Assembly (NCBI RefSeq): GCF_002161085.1
Contig: NZ_NFLU01000011.1
Location: 62,001-126,000, forward strand
Source: Flavonifractor sp. An112
GTDB lineage: Bacteria; Bacillota; Clostridia; Oscillospirales; Oscillospiraceae
Length of the DNA: 64,000 bases
Direction: 5' to 3'
This document shows, piece by piece, positions 26,179 through 37,708 of the stretch. The translations under genes were made by a program, and so were the position numbers. The first letter of the stretch is position 1, and each line of letters starts with the position of its first letter. The notes beneath the pieces are model-generated. The model saw nothing but the letters and a program-made list of their open reading frames with translations. It was not told the DNA's origin and made no database searches.

Positions 26179-26214
26179 AGGTCCTCCTTTGGACGGCGGG
26201 CGCATACCGCGCCC

Positions 26215-26652
26215 CTACTTATACTTCCGGCTCTCCGCTACTGCTAATTCATCACAGCGGTTATTAAACGGGTTGTCGGCGTGGCCCTTGACCCAGTGAA
26301 GATGGACGGTGTGGTAGTCGCACAGGTCCAGCAGGGTGGCCCACAGGTCGGGGTTGAGGGCGGGCTTCTTGTCCCCCTTCACCCAGCCTCTGGCCTTCCA
26401 GCCCCTGGCCCAGCCCTTCTCCAGGGCGTCAATGACGTACTTGGAGTCAGAGTAGAGCTCCACGATGCAGGGCTCCTTCAGGGCCTTCAGGGCGGTGATG
26501 ACGCCGGTAAGCTCCATGCGGTTGTTGGTGGTGTGGGCCTCCCCGCCGGAGAGTTCCTTTTTGAATTCTCCGTATTGCAGAATGGCCCCCCACCCGCCGG
26601 GGCCCGGGTTGCCGGAACAGGCCCCGTCGGTGTAAATGGTAACTGTTTTCAT
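26215..26652 (-). CDS. rnhA: ribonuclease HI
   Basis: The 145-residue product degrades RNA in RNA-DNA hybrids. The catalytic acids are visible in [17 protein letters not shown] (Asp), [10 protein letters not shown] (Glu), [13 protein letters not shown] (Asp) and the final NNRCDELA (Asp). It ends [16 protein letters not shown], with the conserved His. ATG 26652 follows TAGGAGATCT, so it has its own start, although the reading frame stays open upstream through a dispersed repeat into a DUF559 gene. Confidence 0.96.
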   Translation of the reverse strand: MKTVTIYTDGACSGNPGPGGWGAILQYGEFKKELSGGEAHTTNNRMELTGVITALKALKEPCIVELYSDSKYVIDALEKGWARGWKARGWVKGDKKPALNPDLWATLLDLCDYHTVHLHWVKGHADNPFNNRCDELAVAESRKYK

Positions 26653-27060
26653 AGATCTCCTATTATAGCCTTCCCCTGGGGGAAGGTGGCTGGCCGAAGG
26701 CCAGACGGATGAGGGGAACGCCGCCTTTACCTGCCGGTCAATGACGGCACACACACCCTCAAAATTCTGTTTGATCTCAAGATTTGTAAAATGCAAAACC
26801 TTGATTTTTTCCACTTCTTGCAGGTAAGCCATTCTGGCGGCGTCCAGTTCTGGACCATTTCCCTCATAATGCTGGGAACCATCCAATTCAATGGCTAACC
26901 TGGCTTTGTAACAATAAAAATCCACAATATAAGGACCAAATGGCTTTTGTCGGAGAAATTGGACGGGATAGGTCCGCAAAAAATCATACCACAGATGATT
27001 CTCTTCTTTTGTGGCATTTTTTCGCAGTTTCTGTGCGCGAATGCGGGTGATATCTTCCAT
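26215..27060 (-). CDS. DUF559-type endonuclease domain protein, frame open into rnhA
   Basis: About 110 residues from ATG 27060 form a Vsr/AbaSI-like DUF559 domain: [20 protein letters not shown], then [10 protein letters not shown] and [12 protein letters not shown] (the D...ExD nuclease core), and [17 protein letters not shown]. There is no stop codon after it. The frame runs through a dispersed palindrome (26716-26667, coding the low-complexity [16 protein letters not shown]) and on into RNase HI, so a 281-residue fusion could be made. The start has the modest site AAGAGGTG. The domain is bracketed by inverted repeat copies, which suggests that gene and repeats arrived as one unit. Confidence 0.75.
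   Translation of the reverse strand: MEDITRIRAQKLRKNATKEENHLWYDFLRTYPVQFLRQKPFGPYIVDFYCYKARLAIELDGSQHYEGNGPELDAARMAYLQEVEKIKVLHFTNLEIKQNFEGVCAVIDRQVKAAFPSSVWPSASHLPPGEGYNRRSMKTVTIYTDGACSGNPGPGGWGAILQYGEFKKELSGGEAHTTNNRMELTGVITALKALKEPCIVELYSDSKYVIDALEKGWARGWKARGWVKGDKKPALNPDLWATLLDLCDYHTVHLHWVKGHADNPFNNRCDELAVAESRKYK
26667..26716 (+). repeat. dispersed palindromic repeat, CCTTCCCC...GGATGAGGG family, copy 2
   Basis: CCTTCCCC-TG-GGGGAAGG and CTGGCC-GAA-GGCCAG hairpins are followed by ACGGATGAGGGG. This is the downstream bracket of the DUF559 gene and is translated in its frame. Confidence 0.85.
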
Positions 27061-27073
27061 AGGCGCACCTCTT

Positions 27074-27126
27074 CCCCTCATCCGCCCCAGTGTGCGCACT
27101 GGGGCACCTTCCCCCAGGGGAAGGCT
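27074..27126 (-). repeat. dispersed palindromic repeat, CCTTCCCC...GGATGAGGG family, copy 3 (inverted)
   Basis: On the minus strand this is almost identical to copy 1 (19847-19898), including the CCCCAGTG-CGCA-CACTGGGG hairpin. It is the upstream bracket of the DUF559 gene and supplies bases next to its start. Confidence 0.87.
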
Positions 27127-27128
27127 TT

Positions 27129-27503
27129 TTACAGCTCCTTCAAAATCTCCTGCCGCTTCTGCTCATACTCCTCTTTGGTAATGAGCCGCCGGTCATAGAG
27201 GGACTGGAGCTGCTCCAGCCGCTGCTCCGGGGTGCCCTTGGGATCGTCCACCGACACCCCCTCCTCCTCGATGTGGATCTCGGGGCCGATATACTTCTTG
27301 CCAAAGGCAGAATAGAAGTTGGTACCGGCGATCACAGCGGCAATGACGGTCCAAATGATGCCGAAAATAAGGCCGAAGCCCCCCGCCATGGCAAACTGGG
27401 GAATGACGACGAACAGGCCGATGAGCACAAAGACGCAGCCCACCACGCCCCCCGCCACCGAGCCGGGCTTACTGGGACGGTAGGTTACCCGTTTCCTGGA
27501 CAT
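27129..27503 (-). CDS. small membrane protein with SHOCT domain
   Basis: The 124-residue protein has two transmembrane segments (about 17-38 and 44-63), then a charged linker and a C-terminal SHOCT motif ([19 protein letters not shown]). SHOCT domains are short oligomerisation modules; no enzymatic role can be given. It starts 4 nt after the gyrA stop on the same strand and is probably the last gene of the gyrase operon. Confidence 0.8.
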   Translation of the reverse strand: MSRKRVTYRPSKPGSVAGGVVGCVFVLIGLFVVIPQFAMAGGFGLIFGIIWTVIAAVIAGTNFYSAFGKKYIGPEIHIEEEGVSVDDPKGTPEQRLEQLQSLYDRRLITKEEYEQKRQEILKEL

Positions 27504-27506
27504 AGC

Positions 27507-30014
27507 TTATTCCTCCCCTTCAGTGGTGCCGGTGTCCTCCTCTTCTTCCTCGTGGTCGGTGCGGGCGAAGGAGATAACCTTCACGCCCTCCTCCAGATTC
27601 ATGATCTTGACGCCCTGAGCGGTGCGGCCGTAGGTGGAGATGCCGGACACCGCCATGCGGATGATGACGCCGGCGTCGTTGATAACCAGCACGTCATCGT
27701 TGTCGTTGACCACCTTGACCCCCACCACGGGACCGGTCTTGTCGGTGACGTTGTAGCCCTTCAGGCCGTAGCCGCCCCGCTTCTGGAGGCCGCCCGCCCG
27801 GATATACTCGTCCATCTCGGTGCGTTTGCCGTAGCCGTTCTCGGTGATCATCAGCACCTGATGGTCCTGCTTGGCCCGGGCGGCGCCCACCACGAAGTCG
27901 CCGGGGCGCAGGTTGATGCCCCGGACGCCGCAGGCGTCCCGGCCCATGCAGCGCACGTCGGTCTCCTTGAAGCAGATGGTCATGCCGTCGTGGGTGACGA
28001 TCAAAATGGCCTGCTCCCCATCGGTCTCCCGGACGCAGATCAGCTCGTCCCCCTCCTCCAGGGTGATGGCCCGGATACCCGCCTTGCGGGCGGTAAAGAT
28101 GGAGGAGAGCTGGATCCGCTTCACGGTACCCGCCCGGGTGACCATCACCAGATACCGGTCCTCGGGGAACTCCCGCAGGTGGATCATGGCGGTGACCTTC
28201 TCGTCCTGCTCGATGGGCAGCACGTTCACCAGGTTGGTGCCCTTTGCGGTGCGGCCGGCCTCGGGGATCTGGTAGCCCTTCTTCCGGTGGACCCGGCCCT
28301 TATTGGTGAAGAAGAGGATATAGTCGTGGGTGGAGGCGGTGAACACCGTATCCACATAGTCCTCCTCCTTGGTGGCCATGGCAGTGATGCCCTTGCCGCC
28401 CCGGCGCTGGGTGCGGTAGGTGGAGGCGGGGGTGCGCTTGATGTAGCCCCCGGCGGTGAGGGTGAACACGCACTCCTCCTCCTCGATCAGGTCCTCAATG
28501 TCGATCTCGTCCTCCACGTCCTGGATCTCAGTGACGCGGTCGTCGCCGTACTTGTCCCGGATGGCGGACAGCTCGTCCTTCAGCACGCCCCGCAGCATCT
28601 CCTCGGAGCCCAGCAGCTGCTGGAAGTAGGCAATGCGCTCCTCCAGCTCCTTGTACTCGGCCTCCAGCTTCTCCCGGTCCAGGCCCTGGAGGGCTTTCAG
28701 GCGCATATCCAGAATGGCCTGGGCCTGCACGTCGTCCAGGCCGAACCGGTTCATCAGGTTCTCCCTGGCGTTGTCGTAGCTGGAGCGGATGATGCGGATG
28801 ACCTCGTCGATATTGTCCTGGGCGATGAGCAGACCTTCCAGCAGGTGGGCCCGCTCCTGGGCCTTCTTCAGGTCGTACTTGGTGCGGCGGATGATGATCT
28901 CCTCCTGGAAGGCGATGTACTCGTCCAGGATGTGCCGCAGGGACAGGATCTTGGGCTGGGACTGGTCGTCCACCAGGGCCAGCATATTGATGGCGAAGGT
29001 GGTCTGCAGCTGAGTCTGGGCAAACAGGCGGTTGAGCACCACCTGGGGATTGGCGTCCCGTTTCAGCTCAATGACCACCCGCATACCGTTTCGGTCGGAC
29101 TCGTCCCGGATGTCGGAGATGCCCTCCAGACGCTTGTCCTCCACCTGGTCGGCCATGTTCTTAATGAGCTGGCGCTTGTTGACCTGGTAGGGGATCTCGG
29201 TGACGATGATGCGGGTACGGTCCTTGCCGAACTCCTCAAACTCGGTGCGGGCACGGACGCACACCCGGCCCCGGCCGGTGGCGTAGGCGGCCCGGATGCC
29301 GGAGCGGCCCATGATGATGCCCTTGGTGGGGAAATCGGGGCCCTTCACGTGCTCCATCAGGTCGGCCAGGGTGGCCTCCGGATTGTCCAGCACGCAGATG
29401 GTGGCATTGATGACCTCCCGCAGGTTGTGGGGCGGGATGTTGGTGGCCATACCCACGGCGATACCCGCCGAGCCGTTGACCAGCAGGTTGGGGAACCGGG
29501 AGGGGAGCACACGGGGCTCCTTCCGGCTCTCGTCGAAGTTGGGGTCCCAGTTCACCGTGTCCTTCTCGATGTCCCGGAGCATCTCGTCCGAGATCTTGGA
29601 CATCCGGGCCTCGGTGTAACGGTAGGCGGCCGGGGGGTCGCCATCGATGGAACCGAAGTTGCCGTGGCCGTCCACCAGGGGATAGCGCATGGAGAAGTCC
29701 TGGGCCAGACGGACCAGGGCGTCGTACACGCTGGCGTCGCCGTGGGGATGGTACCGGCCCAGCACATCGCCCACGCAGGTGGCGGACTTCTTGAAGGGCT
29801 TGTCGGCGGTCAGGTTGTCCTCGTACATGGCGTACAGGATACGCCGGTGGACGGGCTTCAGGCCGTCCCGCACGTCGGGCAGGGCCCGGCCCTTGATAAC
29901 GCTCATGGCGTACTCAATATAGGACTGCTCCATCTCCTTCACCAGAGGTGAAGTGACGATGGTCTGGTCCGGATACCGGATCTCCTCCGGATCGTACTGT
30001 GGCTTTTTGCTCAT
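27507..30014 (-). CDS. gyrA: DNA gyrase subunit A
   Basis: The 835-residue product has the usual length. The N-terminal breakage-reunion domain carries the quinolone-resistance region [22 protein letters not shown] and the catalytic tyrosine in AAYRYTEAR. The C-terminal beta-pinwheel includes the GyrA box QRRGGKG, which marks it as gyrase rather than topoisomerase IV. It introduces negative supercoils together with GyrB. ATG 30014 follows GAGAGG; a TTG five codons upstream is an alternative. Confidence 0.97.
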   Translation of the reverse strand: MSKKPQYDPEEIRYPDQTIVTSPLVKEMEQSYIEYAMSVIKGRALPDVRDGLKPVHRRILYAMYEDNLTADKPFKKSATCVGDVLGRYHPHGDASVYDALVRLAQDFSMRYPLVDGHGNFGSIDGDPPAAYRYTEARMSKISDEMLRDIEKDTVNWDPNFDESRKEPRVLPSRFPNLLVNGSAGIAVGMATNIPPHNLREVINATICVLDNPEATLADLMEHVKGPDFPTKGIIMGRSGIRAAYATGRGRVCVRARTEFEEFGKDRTRIIVTEIPYQVNKRQLIKNMADQVEDKRLEGISDIRDESDRNGMRVVIELKRDANPQVVLNRLFAQTQLQTTFAINMLALVDDQSQPKILSLRHILDEYIAFQEEIIIRRTKYDLKKAQERAHLLEGLLIAQDNIDEVIRIIRSSYDNARENLMNRFGLDDVQAQAILDMRLKALQGLDREKLEAEYKELEERIAYFQQLLGSEEMLRGVLKDELSAIRDKYGDDRVTEIQDVEDEIDIEDLIEEEECVFTLTAGGYIKRTPASTYRTQRRGGKGITAMATKEEDYVDTVFTASTHDYILFFTNKGRVHRKKGYQIPEAGRTAKGTNLVNVLPIEQDEKVTAMIHLREFPEDRYLVMVTRAGTVKRIQLSSIFTARKAGIRAITLEEGDELICVRETDGEQAILIVTHDGMTICFKETDVRCMGRDACGVRGINLRPGDFVVGAARAKQDHQVLMITENGYGKRTEMDEYIRAGGLQKRGGYGLKGYNVTDKTGPVVGVKVVNDNDDVLVINDAGVIIRMAVSGISTYGRTAQGVKIMNLEEGVKVISFARTDHEEEEEDTGTTEGEE

Positions 30015-30045
30015 GCTGTTGCCTCTCAATCTTTATGATAGGGTG

Positions 30046-30116
30046 GTTCACGGCGGGCGGCCGCAAGGGCCGCCCCTACGTCAGGGCCGTGTAGGGGCGA
30101 CCTTTATGGTCGCCCG
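30046..30116. repeat. two adjacent palindromes between gyrB and gyrA
   Basis: GGGCGGCC-GCAAG-GGCCGCCC followed by CCTACG and then TAGGGGCGACC-TTTAT-GGTCGCCC. The second unit is identical to 41291-41318 (reading GTAGGGGCGACCTTTATGG), so it is a dispersed repeat inserted within the gyrase operon. Confidence 0.8.
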
Positions 30117-30123
30117 AACTCCC

Positions 30124-32405
<2,282 letters not shown>

Positions 32406-32717
32406 CTACTTGCCCTCCTTCTTGTCCCGGACGATTTTGGGCTTCCACAGCCAGCGGTACAGCTTCCAGCCCAGAAAGAGCCCCACAAAGAAGCCCAGGG
32501 CGGGCAGGCCGGGAATGAAGAGCAGCTGGGTCACCGGGGAGGTATCCGCCTCCCACAGGTTGAGCCGGTGGACCACAATGGCGGCTGTCACCAGAACGGC
32601 AGCCACCGGAGGGATCAGCTTCCACAGCTTGCTTCCCTTCCGGGTAAACTGGCACACCAGAAATTCCAGCAGAAAGCCCCCCACCAGGGGGACCAGGGCA
32701 AGGATCAAAAGTATCAT
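32406..32717 (-). CDS. small membrane protein between recF and remB
   Basis: The 103-residue protein of unknown family has three predicted membrane segments (about 2-20, 34-50 and 64-85) and a lysine-rich cytoplasmic end (KPKIVRDKKEGK). ATG 32717 follows AGGAGAAC. It is tightly placed between recF (40 nt) and remB (no gap), so it belongs to the origin operon. I know of no counterpart at this place in Bacillus. Confidence 0.75.
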   Translation of the reverse strand: MILLILALVPLVGGFLLEFLVCQFTRKGSKLWKLIPPVAAVLVTAAIVVHRLNLWEADTSPVTQLLFIPGLPALGFFVGLFLGWKLYRWLWKPKIVRDKKEGK

Positions 32718-32757
32718 AGTGTTCTCCTGAATCTGATCTGTATTACGGGCCGGTTTG

Positions 32758-33864
32758 TCATCCCACCAGTACGCCGTTGTGAATGTGGAAGGTCTTGCCC
32801 TCCCCCAGCCGGTCCAGGCTCATTTCCTCGCAGCAGGTGATAAAAACCTGGCCCCCATTGATGCGTTTGAGGACAAATTCCTGCCGTTTATGGTCCAGCT
32901 CGGACAGTACGTCGTCCAGCAGCAGCACCGGCCACTCCCCGGTCTCCTGGAAGAAAATTTCCCGGGAAGCCAGCTTGAGGGATAATGCCGCCGTCCGGGT
33001 CTGGCCCTGGGAGGCGAAGGTTTTGGCGCTCACCCCGTCCAGTTCCACGACCAAATCGTCCTTGTGGGGCCCCGACAGGCACTGCCGGGCCTCCAGCTCC
33101 GCCTTCCGGTGGGAGTCCTGATGTTTCAGCAGCTGCTCCAGCAGAGTACGGGTGGGGGCCAATGGATCATCGATGGTGCTCACCGTCTGGTAGCTCAGCC
33201 CCAGCTCCTCCCGTCCGCCGGAAAAGTCCCGGTGGATGGGGGGCGTCACCTCCCGGAGCCGCTTGATGAAGTAGGCCCGGTAGTGGATGAGCATGGCCCC
33301 GGTCTGAGCCATACGCAGATTGAACTCGTCCAGGGTGTCCAGCAGGGAGGGATGCTCCTCCCAGTCCCGCAAAATCCGGGTCTTATGTTCATAAAGACGC
33401 CGGTATTCCGCCAAAGCCTCGGCGTACCGGGGCCGCAGCTGACAGATGCAGTCGTCCAGGAACCGGCGGCGCACCGCGGCCCCCTCCCGGATAAGCCACA
33501 GATCTTCCGGGCAGAAGAGCACCGTGTTGAGTACCCCCGCCAGCTCCCCGGCGGTCTTTAATTTCACGCCGTTGGAGAAGAGCTGCCGCCGCACCCCCCG
33601 GCCCAGCTTGGCCTCCAGGGTGAAGTCCCGCCCCCGGGAAAAGACCTCCGCCTTCACAAAGGCGTGGTCCACCCCCATCTGGATCAGCTCCCGGTCGTAC
33701 CGGGCCCGGTGGGAGGAGGCGGTGGACAGGTAGGCAATGCCCTCCAGCAGGTTGGTCTTGCCCTGGGCGTTCTCCCCCCAGATCACATTGACATTGGGAG
33801 AAAAGCTCCCCTCAAAGTGAAGATAATTGCGAAAAAAGTCCAGGCAGACCGACTTTACGATCAT
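32758..33864 (-). CDS. recF: DNA replication and repair protein RecF
   Basis: The 368-residue SMC-like ATPase has Walker [16 protein letters not shown], the signature region [10 protein letters not shown], and Walker [13 protein letters not shown]. RecF helps load RecA at gaps with RecO and RecR. It begins [20 protein letters not shown], the usual N-terminus. The ATG overlaps the S4 gene stop (ATGA). Confidence 0.95.
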   Translation of the reverse strand: MIVKSVCLDFFRNYLHFEGSFSPNVNVIWGENAQGKTNLLEGIAYLSTASSHRARYDRELIQMGVDHAFVKAEVFSRGRDFTLEAKLGRGVRRQLFSNGVKLKTAGELAGVLNTVLFCPEDLWLIREGAAVRRRFLDDCICQLRPRYAEALAEYRRLYEHKTRILRDWEEHPSLLDTLDEFNLRMAQTGAMLIHYRAYFIKRLREVTPPIHRDFSGGREELGLSYQTVSTIDDPLAPTRTLLEQLLKHQDSHRKAELEARQCLSGPHKDDLVVELDGVSAKTFASQGQTRTAALSLKLASREIFFQETGEWPVLLLDDVLSELDHKRQEFVLKRINGGQVFITCCEEMSLDRLGEGKTFHIHNGVLVG

Positions 33865-34073
33865 AAAACTTCTACGCGCAGGCCGTCCAGAGTAACCACG
33901 TCGCCGGGGCGCAGCTTCTTGCCCCGCATGGTGCACACCTCGCCGTTGACCTGGACCTCTCCGTCCTGGATGCGCTCCTTGGCCTCCCCGCCGGTCTCCA
34001 CCAGACCCTCAAATTTCAGCAGGGATTCCAGCTTGATAAATTCCGTTGTGATTTTGGACTGAATGGTCTTCAT
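33861..34073 (-). CDS. S4-domain RNA-binding protein, YaaA/RlbA-like
   Basis: The 70-residue protein consists of one S4 RNA-binding domain ([39 protein letters not shown]). It sits between dnaN and recF as in Bacillus (yaaA, also called rlbA), where it has been linked to ribosome assembly. Both ends overlap neighbours by ATGA, so it is translated by coupling. Confidence 0.88.
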   Translation of the reverse strand: MKTIQSKITTEFIKLESLLKFEGLVETGGEAKERIQDGEVQVNGEVCTMRGKKLRPGDVVTLDGLRVEVL

Positions 34074-34510
34074 ACTTCCGAATTTCTCCCTTCTTCGTGC
34101 AGGGATTGCAGCAGTTCCCACAGGTCGGGCAGGGCCTTTTTCAGGGCCACCGGCCGGGCCTTGGCCCGGTCGTAAAAGAAGTGGCCGGAGGTGCCCTCCG
34201 CCCGCAGCTCCCCGGTGTCGGCGTTGACCATCTTGTAGGACAGCTGCATTTTGGCGGGAGACAGGGACTCCACCGCCATGTGGATGGCTACCGTCTCCCC
34301 AAACCGGGTCATGGAGCGGTACTTGCAGCTCACGTCGGTAACGGCAAAGTCGATGCCCGCGTCCACTGCCATATGGTAGCTCCAGCCGATCTGGTCCATA
34401 AAGTCGGTACGGGCCTCCTCCATCCAAAGGATATAATTTCCATGGTGGACGATGCTCATGCCGTCGGTCTCATAAAATTGAACCTTATGCAGGTAAGGAT
34501 GCAGTTCCAA
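34070..34510 (-). CDS. YbgC-type hotdog acyl-CoA thioesterase
   Basis: About 146 residues form a 4-hydroxybenzoyl-CoA thioesterase-like hotdog fold with the family motif [20 protein letters not shown], containing the catalytic Asp. Substrate unknown. There is no in-frame ATG before the motif. TTG 34510 lies 8 nt after AAAGGA; a TTG at 34546, 1 nt after the dnaN stop, is the alternative. Insertion between dnaN and the S4 gene is unusual for this conserved cluster. Confidence 0.82.
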   Translation of the reverse strand: MELHPYLHKVQFYETDGMSIVHHGNYILWMEEARTDFMDQIGWSYHMAVDAGIDFAVTDVSCKYRSMTRFGETVAIHMAVESLSPAKMQLSYKMVNADTGELRAEGTSGHFFYDRAKARPVALKKALPDLWELLQSLHEEGRNSEV

Positions 34511-34547
34511 GGCATTTTTCCTTTCTTTCAGAACCTTTGTGCCCAAT

Positions 34548-35660
34548 TTATTCCCCGGCCTTCAGGCGGACGGGCAGTACCATATACAGGAAATTCTCCT
34601 CCCCCTCGGTGGGCAGGATGACACAGGGGGACACGCTGGTGGACAGCTCCAGCCGCACCTTGTCGGCGGGGGCGGCCTTGAGGGCATCCATCAGGTACTT
34701 GTTGTTGAAGCCGATCTCCAGCCCCCGGCCGTCGCCGGTGACAGGGCACTGGTCGTAGGCGTCGCCGATGGCGGTTTTGGTGGAAATCTTCATCAAACCG
34801 TCCTCAAACACGCACCGCAGGGGACATTTCAGCTTCTCGGTGATAATGAGGGACACGCGCTCAATGGAGGACAGCAGAGTCCGGGTGTCTCCCTCCAGGC
34901 AGATATCGTTGCTGCGGGGGATAGCCTGGCGGTAGGCCAAAAACTCACCCTCCAGCCGGCGGGTCACCAGCATGGTGGAGCCGGCCTTGAACATGATGTG
35001 CCGGGCGCCCTGGGTCACCGACACCGGCTCGTCGCAGTCGGTGCAGATTTTTTCCACCTCGGACAGGGCGGAGCCGGGGACAACAAAGGAGAATTCCGGA
35101 GCGCCGTCCTTTTTGTCGATGGCCTCGTGGCGAAGGGCCAGCCGGAAGCCGTCCACCGACACCACAGTGAGGCCGTTTTCGCTAGCCTCAAAGAGGGAGC
35201 CGGTGTGGACCGGGCGGCTCTCGTTGTCGCTGACGGCGAAAATGGTCTGGGAAATCATGGCTTTCAGCTTGGACTGGGACAGGGTAAGGGAGTTCTGATA
35301 TTCCACCGTGGGCAGCTCGGGGAACTCCTCCGGGTCGGTGCCCAGGATATTGAACTCACTGGGTCCACAGGTGATGTGGACCATATAGTTGTCGGTCTGG
35401 AAGGTGACGATGTCGTCAGGCAGCTTCCGGATGATCTCGCCGAAGAGCCGGGCGGCCAGCACCAGGGTGCCGGTTTCGCTGATGTCGGCAGGGACGATGG
35501 TGCGGATGCCGGTGTCCAGATTGTAGCCGGTGAGCCGCAGCTCCTGTCCGGCCTCCAGCAGAATGCCCTCCAGAGCGGGAATGGAGCTCTTGGGGGAAAC
35601 GGCACGGGAGGCGGTGGAGATAGCGGATTGCAGCAGGGCTTTTTCGCAGGAAAATTTCAT
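34548..35660 (-). CDS. dnaN: DNA polymerase III beta sliding clamp
   Basis: The 370-residue product has the normal three-domain clamp length. It begins MKFSCEKALLQSAISTASRA and ends VLPVRL, the conserved C-terminal motif of beta clamps. It tethers replicative polymerase to DNA. ATG 35660 follows GGAGGACC at 11 nt. It lies downstream of dnaA across the DnaA-box region. Confidence 0.96.
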   Translation of the reverse strand: MKFSCEKALLQSAISTASRAVSPKSSIPALEGILLEAGQELRLTGYNLDTGIRTIVPADISETGTLVLAARLFGEIIRKLPDDIVTFQTDNYMVHITCGPSEFNILGTDPEEFPELPTVEYQNSLTLSQSKLKAMISQTIFAVSDNESRPVHTGSLFEASENGLTVVSVDGFRLALRHEAIDKKDGAPEFSFVVPGSALSEVEKICTDCDEPVSVTQGARHIMFKAGSTMLVTRRLEGEFLAYRQAIPRSNDICLEGDTRTLLSSIERVSLIITEKLKCPLRCVFEDGLMKISTKTAIGDAYDQCPVTGDGRGLEIGFNNKYLMDALKAAPADKVRLELSTSVSPCVILPTEGEENFLYMVLPVRLKAGE

Positions 35661-36006
35661 ATTTGTTCGGTCCTCCGTTTCGTGGGGAGAGAAGGGGCTC
35701 CCCGGGATCTCTCTCGCTCCTCCGGAGAGAGGAGGGATATAGTTCGTAATAGTAAGCCGTAGGGGAAAACATTGTGGAAAAGTGGCGAAACTCCTTGTGA
35801 CCCATGGTTTGGCCCGTCCACAGGGGGTGTGGACAAAAAAGAGGGGGTTTCCACAGGGGAAAAGGAGCAAAAAAGTTTTCCACATCCCCTTTTCCACATG
35901 TCCCCGAAAGAGGGTGGAAATGTGGAAGGCGGTCTGGAAACCGGATTTCCAGTGGGAATCCAGTTTCATTCATATTTATGCAGGAATATTCAAAGACCAT
36001 TCAGCC
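35661..36006. other. oriC part 1: DnaA-box cluster between dnaA and dnaN
   Basis: At least five DnaA-like 9-mers lie in this 346-bp gap: TTTTCCACA at 35876-35884 and 35890-35898, its complement TGTGGAAAA at 35773-35781, TGTGGACAA at 35828-35836, and GTTTCCACA at 35847-35855. TTTTCCACA differs at one base from the TTATCCACA consensus. An AT-rich stretch (35965-36006) next to the dnaA stop could be the unwinding element. No gene is present. Confidence 0.78.
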
Positions 36007-37323
36007 TTATTCATACCGGGCGTTGATGTTGGCGTTGATGTCCTTGATGACTTCTGCAATTTCGGGGCTCTGTTTGGTCAATTTCTCGATCCGGTCAATG
36101 GAGTGCATGACAGTGGTGTGGTCCCGGTTGTCAAATTCCTTGCCGATCTCCTTCAGGGACAGGTTGGTCATGCGGCGGATCTGGTACATGGCGATCTGGC
36201 GGGCCAGCGCGGTGTCCTTGGTGCGGCCCTGGCCCCGGAGGGCCTCCTCGTCAATGTTGTAGAACTTGCTGACCTCGTCAATGATGATCTCCGGCGAGGG
36301 GAGGAACTCCGCCTTGTCCTTGAACATATCCCGGACGGCCCGGGTGACGGTGTCCACGTCCACGCTCTCCCCCATCAGCTCCTGGAAGGCCAGGATCTTG
36401 TTGACGGTGCCCTCGATCTGCCGCACATTGGAGGTGATGTTCTCGGCGATATATTGGAGGACGGGATCGGGCAGGTTCATACCCCGGCGGATGGCCTTGG
36501 TCTTGATGATGGCCACACGGGTCTCATAGTCGGGGGGCTGGATGTCCACGGGCAGGCCCCACTCGAACCGGGTACGCAGCCGGTCGTCCAGACGCAGCAT
36601 CTCCTTGGGGGGGCGGTCGGCGGTGAACACGATCTGCCGCTTGGCCTCGTACAGGGTGTTGAAGGTGTGGAACATCTCCTCCTGGGTGGACTCACGGCCG
36701 GCAATAAACTGCACGTCGTCCATGAGGAACACGTCGGCGGAGCGGTACTTTTCCCGGAACTCCGGGTTGCGGCCCTCCCGGATGGCCTGGATCAGCTCGT
36801 TGGTGAAGGAGTCACCCTTGATATACACGATACGGTAATCGGGGTGGGCCTGATGGATCTTGTGGGCGATGGCGTAGAGCAGATGGGTCTTGCCCAGGCC
36901 GGACTCGCCGTAGATAAACAGGGGGTTGTAGGTCTGGGCGGGCTGCTCGGCCACCGCCAGGGCGGCGGCGTGGGCGAACTTGTTGGAGGCGCCCACCACA
37001 AAGCGCTCGAAGGTGTATTCCTCAGTGCCCGGGAGAAATACGTCGTCCACCTTCTTCTTGCCGTAGCCCTCCAGCTCCCCCTCTCCCAGCACCACAACCT
37101 CAAAGTCGGAGGAGAACAGCTCATGGAGGGCCTTCTGGATGTTGGGGATGTAGCGGGAATTGATGATATCCCGCTTGAAGTTGGTGGGGGTATGGAGCAC
37201 AAACCGGTTGGACTCCAGCGCCACGGGGGTGGCGTCGTCAAACCAGGTGTTGATGGCGGTGGCTGTCATCTCCCCCTCCATCAGGGAGAGGACCTTGGCC
37301 CAGAGATCGGCCGGTAGATTCAC
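36007..37323 (-). CDS. dnaA: chromosomal replication initiator DnaA
   Basis: The 438-residue product has domain I (NLPADLWAKVLSLMEGEM), a short linker, an AAA+ domain with Walker A GESGLGKTHLLYAI and Walker B VFLMDDVQFIAG, and the C-terminal DNA-binding domain with the signature NRDHTTVMHSIDRIEKL. The start is GTG 37323, 6 nt after AGAGGTGG; the frame is open further upstream but that part is the structured leader. It opens oriC and controls its own promoter, which contains a DnaA box. Confidence 0.96.
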   Translation of the reverse strand: MNLPADLWAKVLSLMEGEMTATAINTWFDDATPVALESNRFVLHTPTNFKRDIINSRYIPNIQKALHELFSSDFEVVVLGEGELEGYGKKKVDDVFLPGTEEYTFERFVVGASNKFAHAAALAVAEQPAQTYNPLFIYGESGLGKTHLLYAIAHKIHQAHPDYRIVYIKGDSFTNELIQAIREGRNPEFREKYRSADVFLMDDVQFIAGRESTQEEMFHTFNTLYEAKRQIVFTADRPPKEMLRLDDRLRTRFEWGLPVDIQPPDYETRVAIIKTKAIRRGMNLPDPVLQYIAENITSNVRQIEGTVNKILAFQELMGESVDVDTVTRAVRDMFKDKAEFLPSPEIIIDEVSKFYNIDEEALRGQGRTKDTALARQIAMYQIRRMTNLSLKEIGKEFDNRDHTTVMHSIDRIEKLTKQSPEIAEVIKDINANINARYE

Positions 37324-37380
37324 GGAAAGACCACCTCTTTTGTAGAATAGATGGCCGCTGTGGGCGCAGCAAAACAAGAC

Positions 37381-37708
37381 CTTGAAAGCCTGGGCTTTCA
37401 AGACCTGGGTCGTGGATGCTGCCGCCAGCGGCGGGAGTACAGATAATTTAACGCGTATCATTATAATGCGTACGGAACAAAGCCGAAATCCTTGGTTTTC
37501 AAGGTTTTCGGCTTTGTTCTAGTGCAAGAATTTTGGACAATAGTTCTCAAAATCCTTGCACCTTTCATTGGAACGCAGGACGTTCCAATGAAAATACGCA
37601 TTGTAACAATGTCTGAATTCCATAAAACGGCCCCCCTGAGCCGTTTTATGGAATTGCGCGGCTGCTGCCGCGCAAATAAACTGATTTGCAGTTTATTCAG
37701 TAGACATT
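37381..37708 (-). ncRNA. multi-hairpin 5' leader of dnaA mRNA (candidate structured RNA)
   Basis: Seven strong stem-loops follow the dnaA promoter, each of different sequence. In transcript order they are 37697-37675 (9 bp), 37673-37656 (7 bp GC), 37655-37616 (16 bp perfect, AATTCCATAAAACGGC arm), 37593-37563 (13 bp perfect), 37561-37522 (14 bp, one mismatch), 37519-37475 (about 20 bp, one mismatch) and 37402-37381 (10 bp perfect). The first three are enclosed by AATGTCT/AGACATT (37708-37702 with 37614-37608), giving a four-way junction at the 5' end. None is followed by a T run. The 10-bp palindrome CATTATAATG lies at 37459-37468. Confidence 0.6.

Noticed and set aside
35782-37317. A plus-strand 511-codon frame opposite dnaA
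   Set aside because: No ribosome site and low-complexity translation; the opposite strand encodes DnaA.
37475-37561. The hairpins upstream of dnaA as ordinary intrinsic terminators of rpmH-side antisense transcription
   Set aside because: None of these stems is followed by a T run on either strand.
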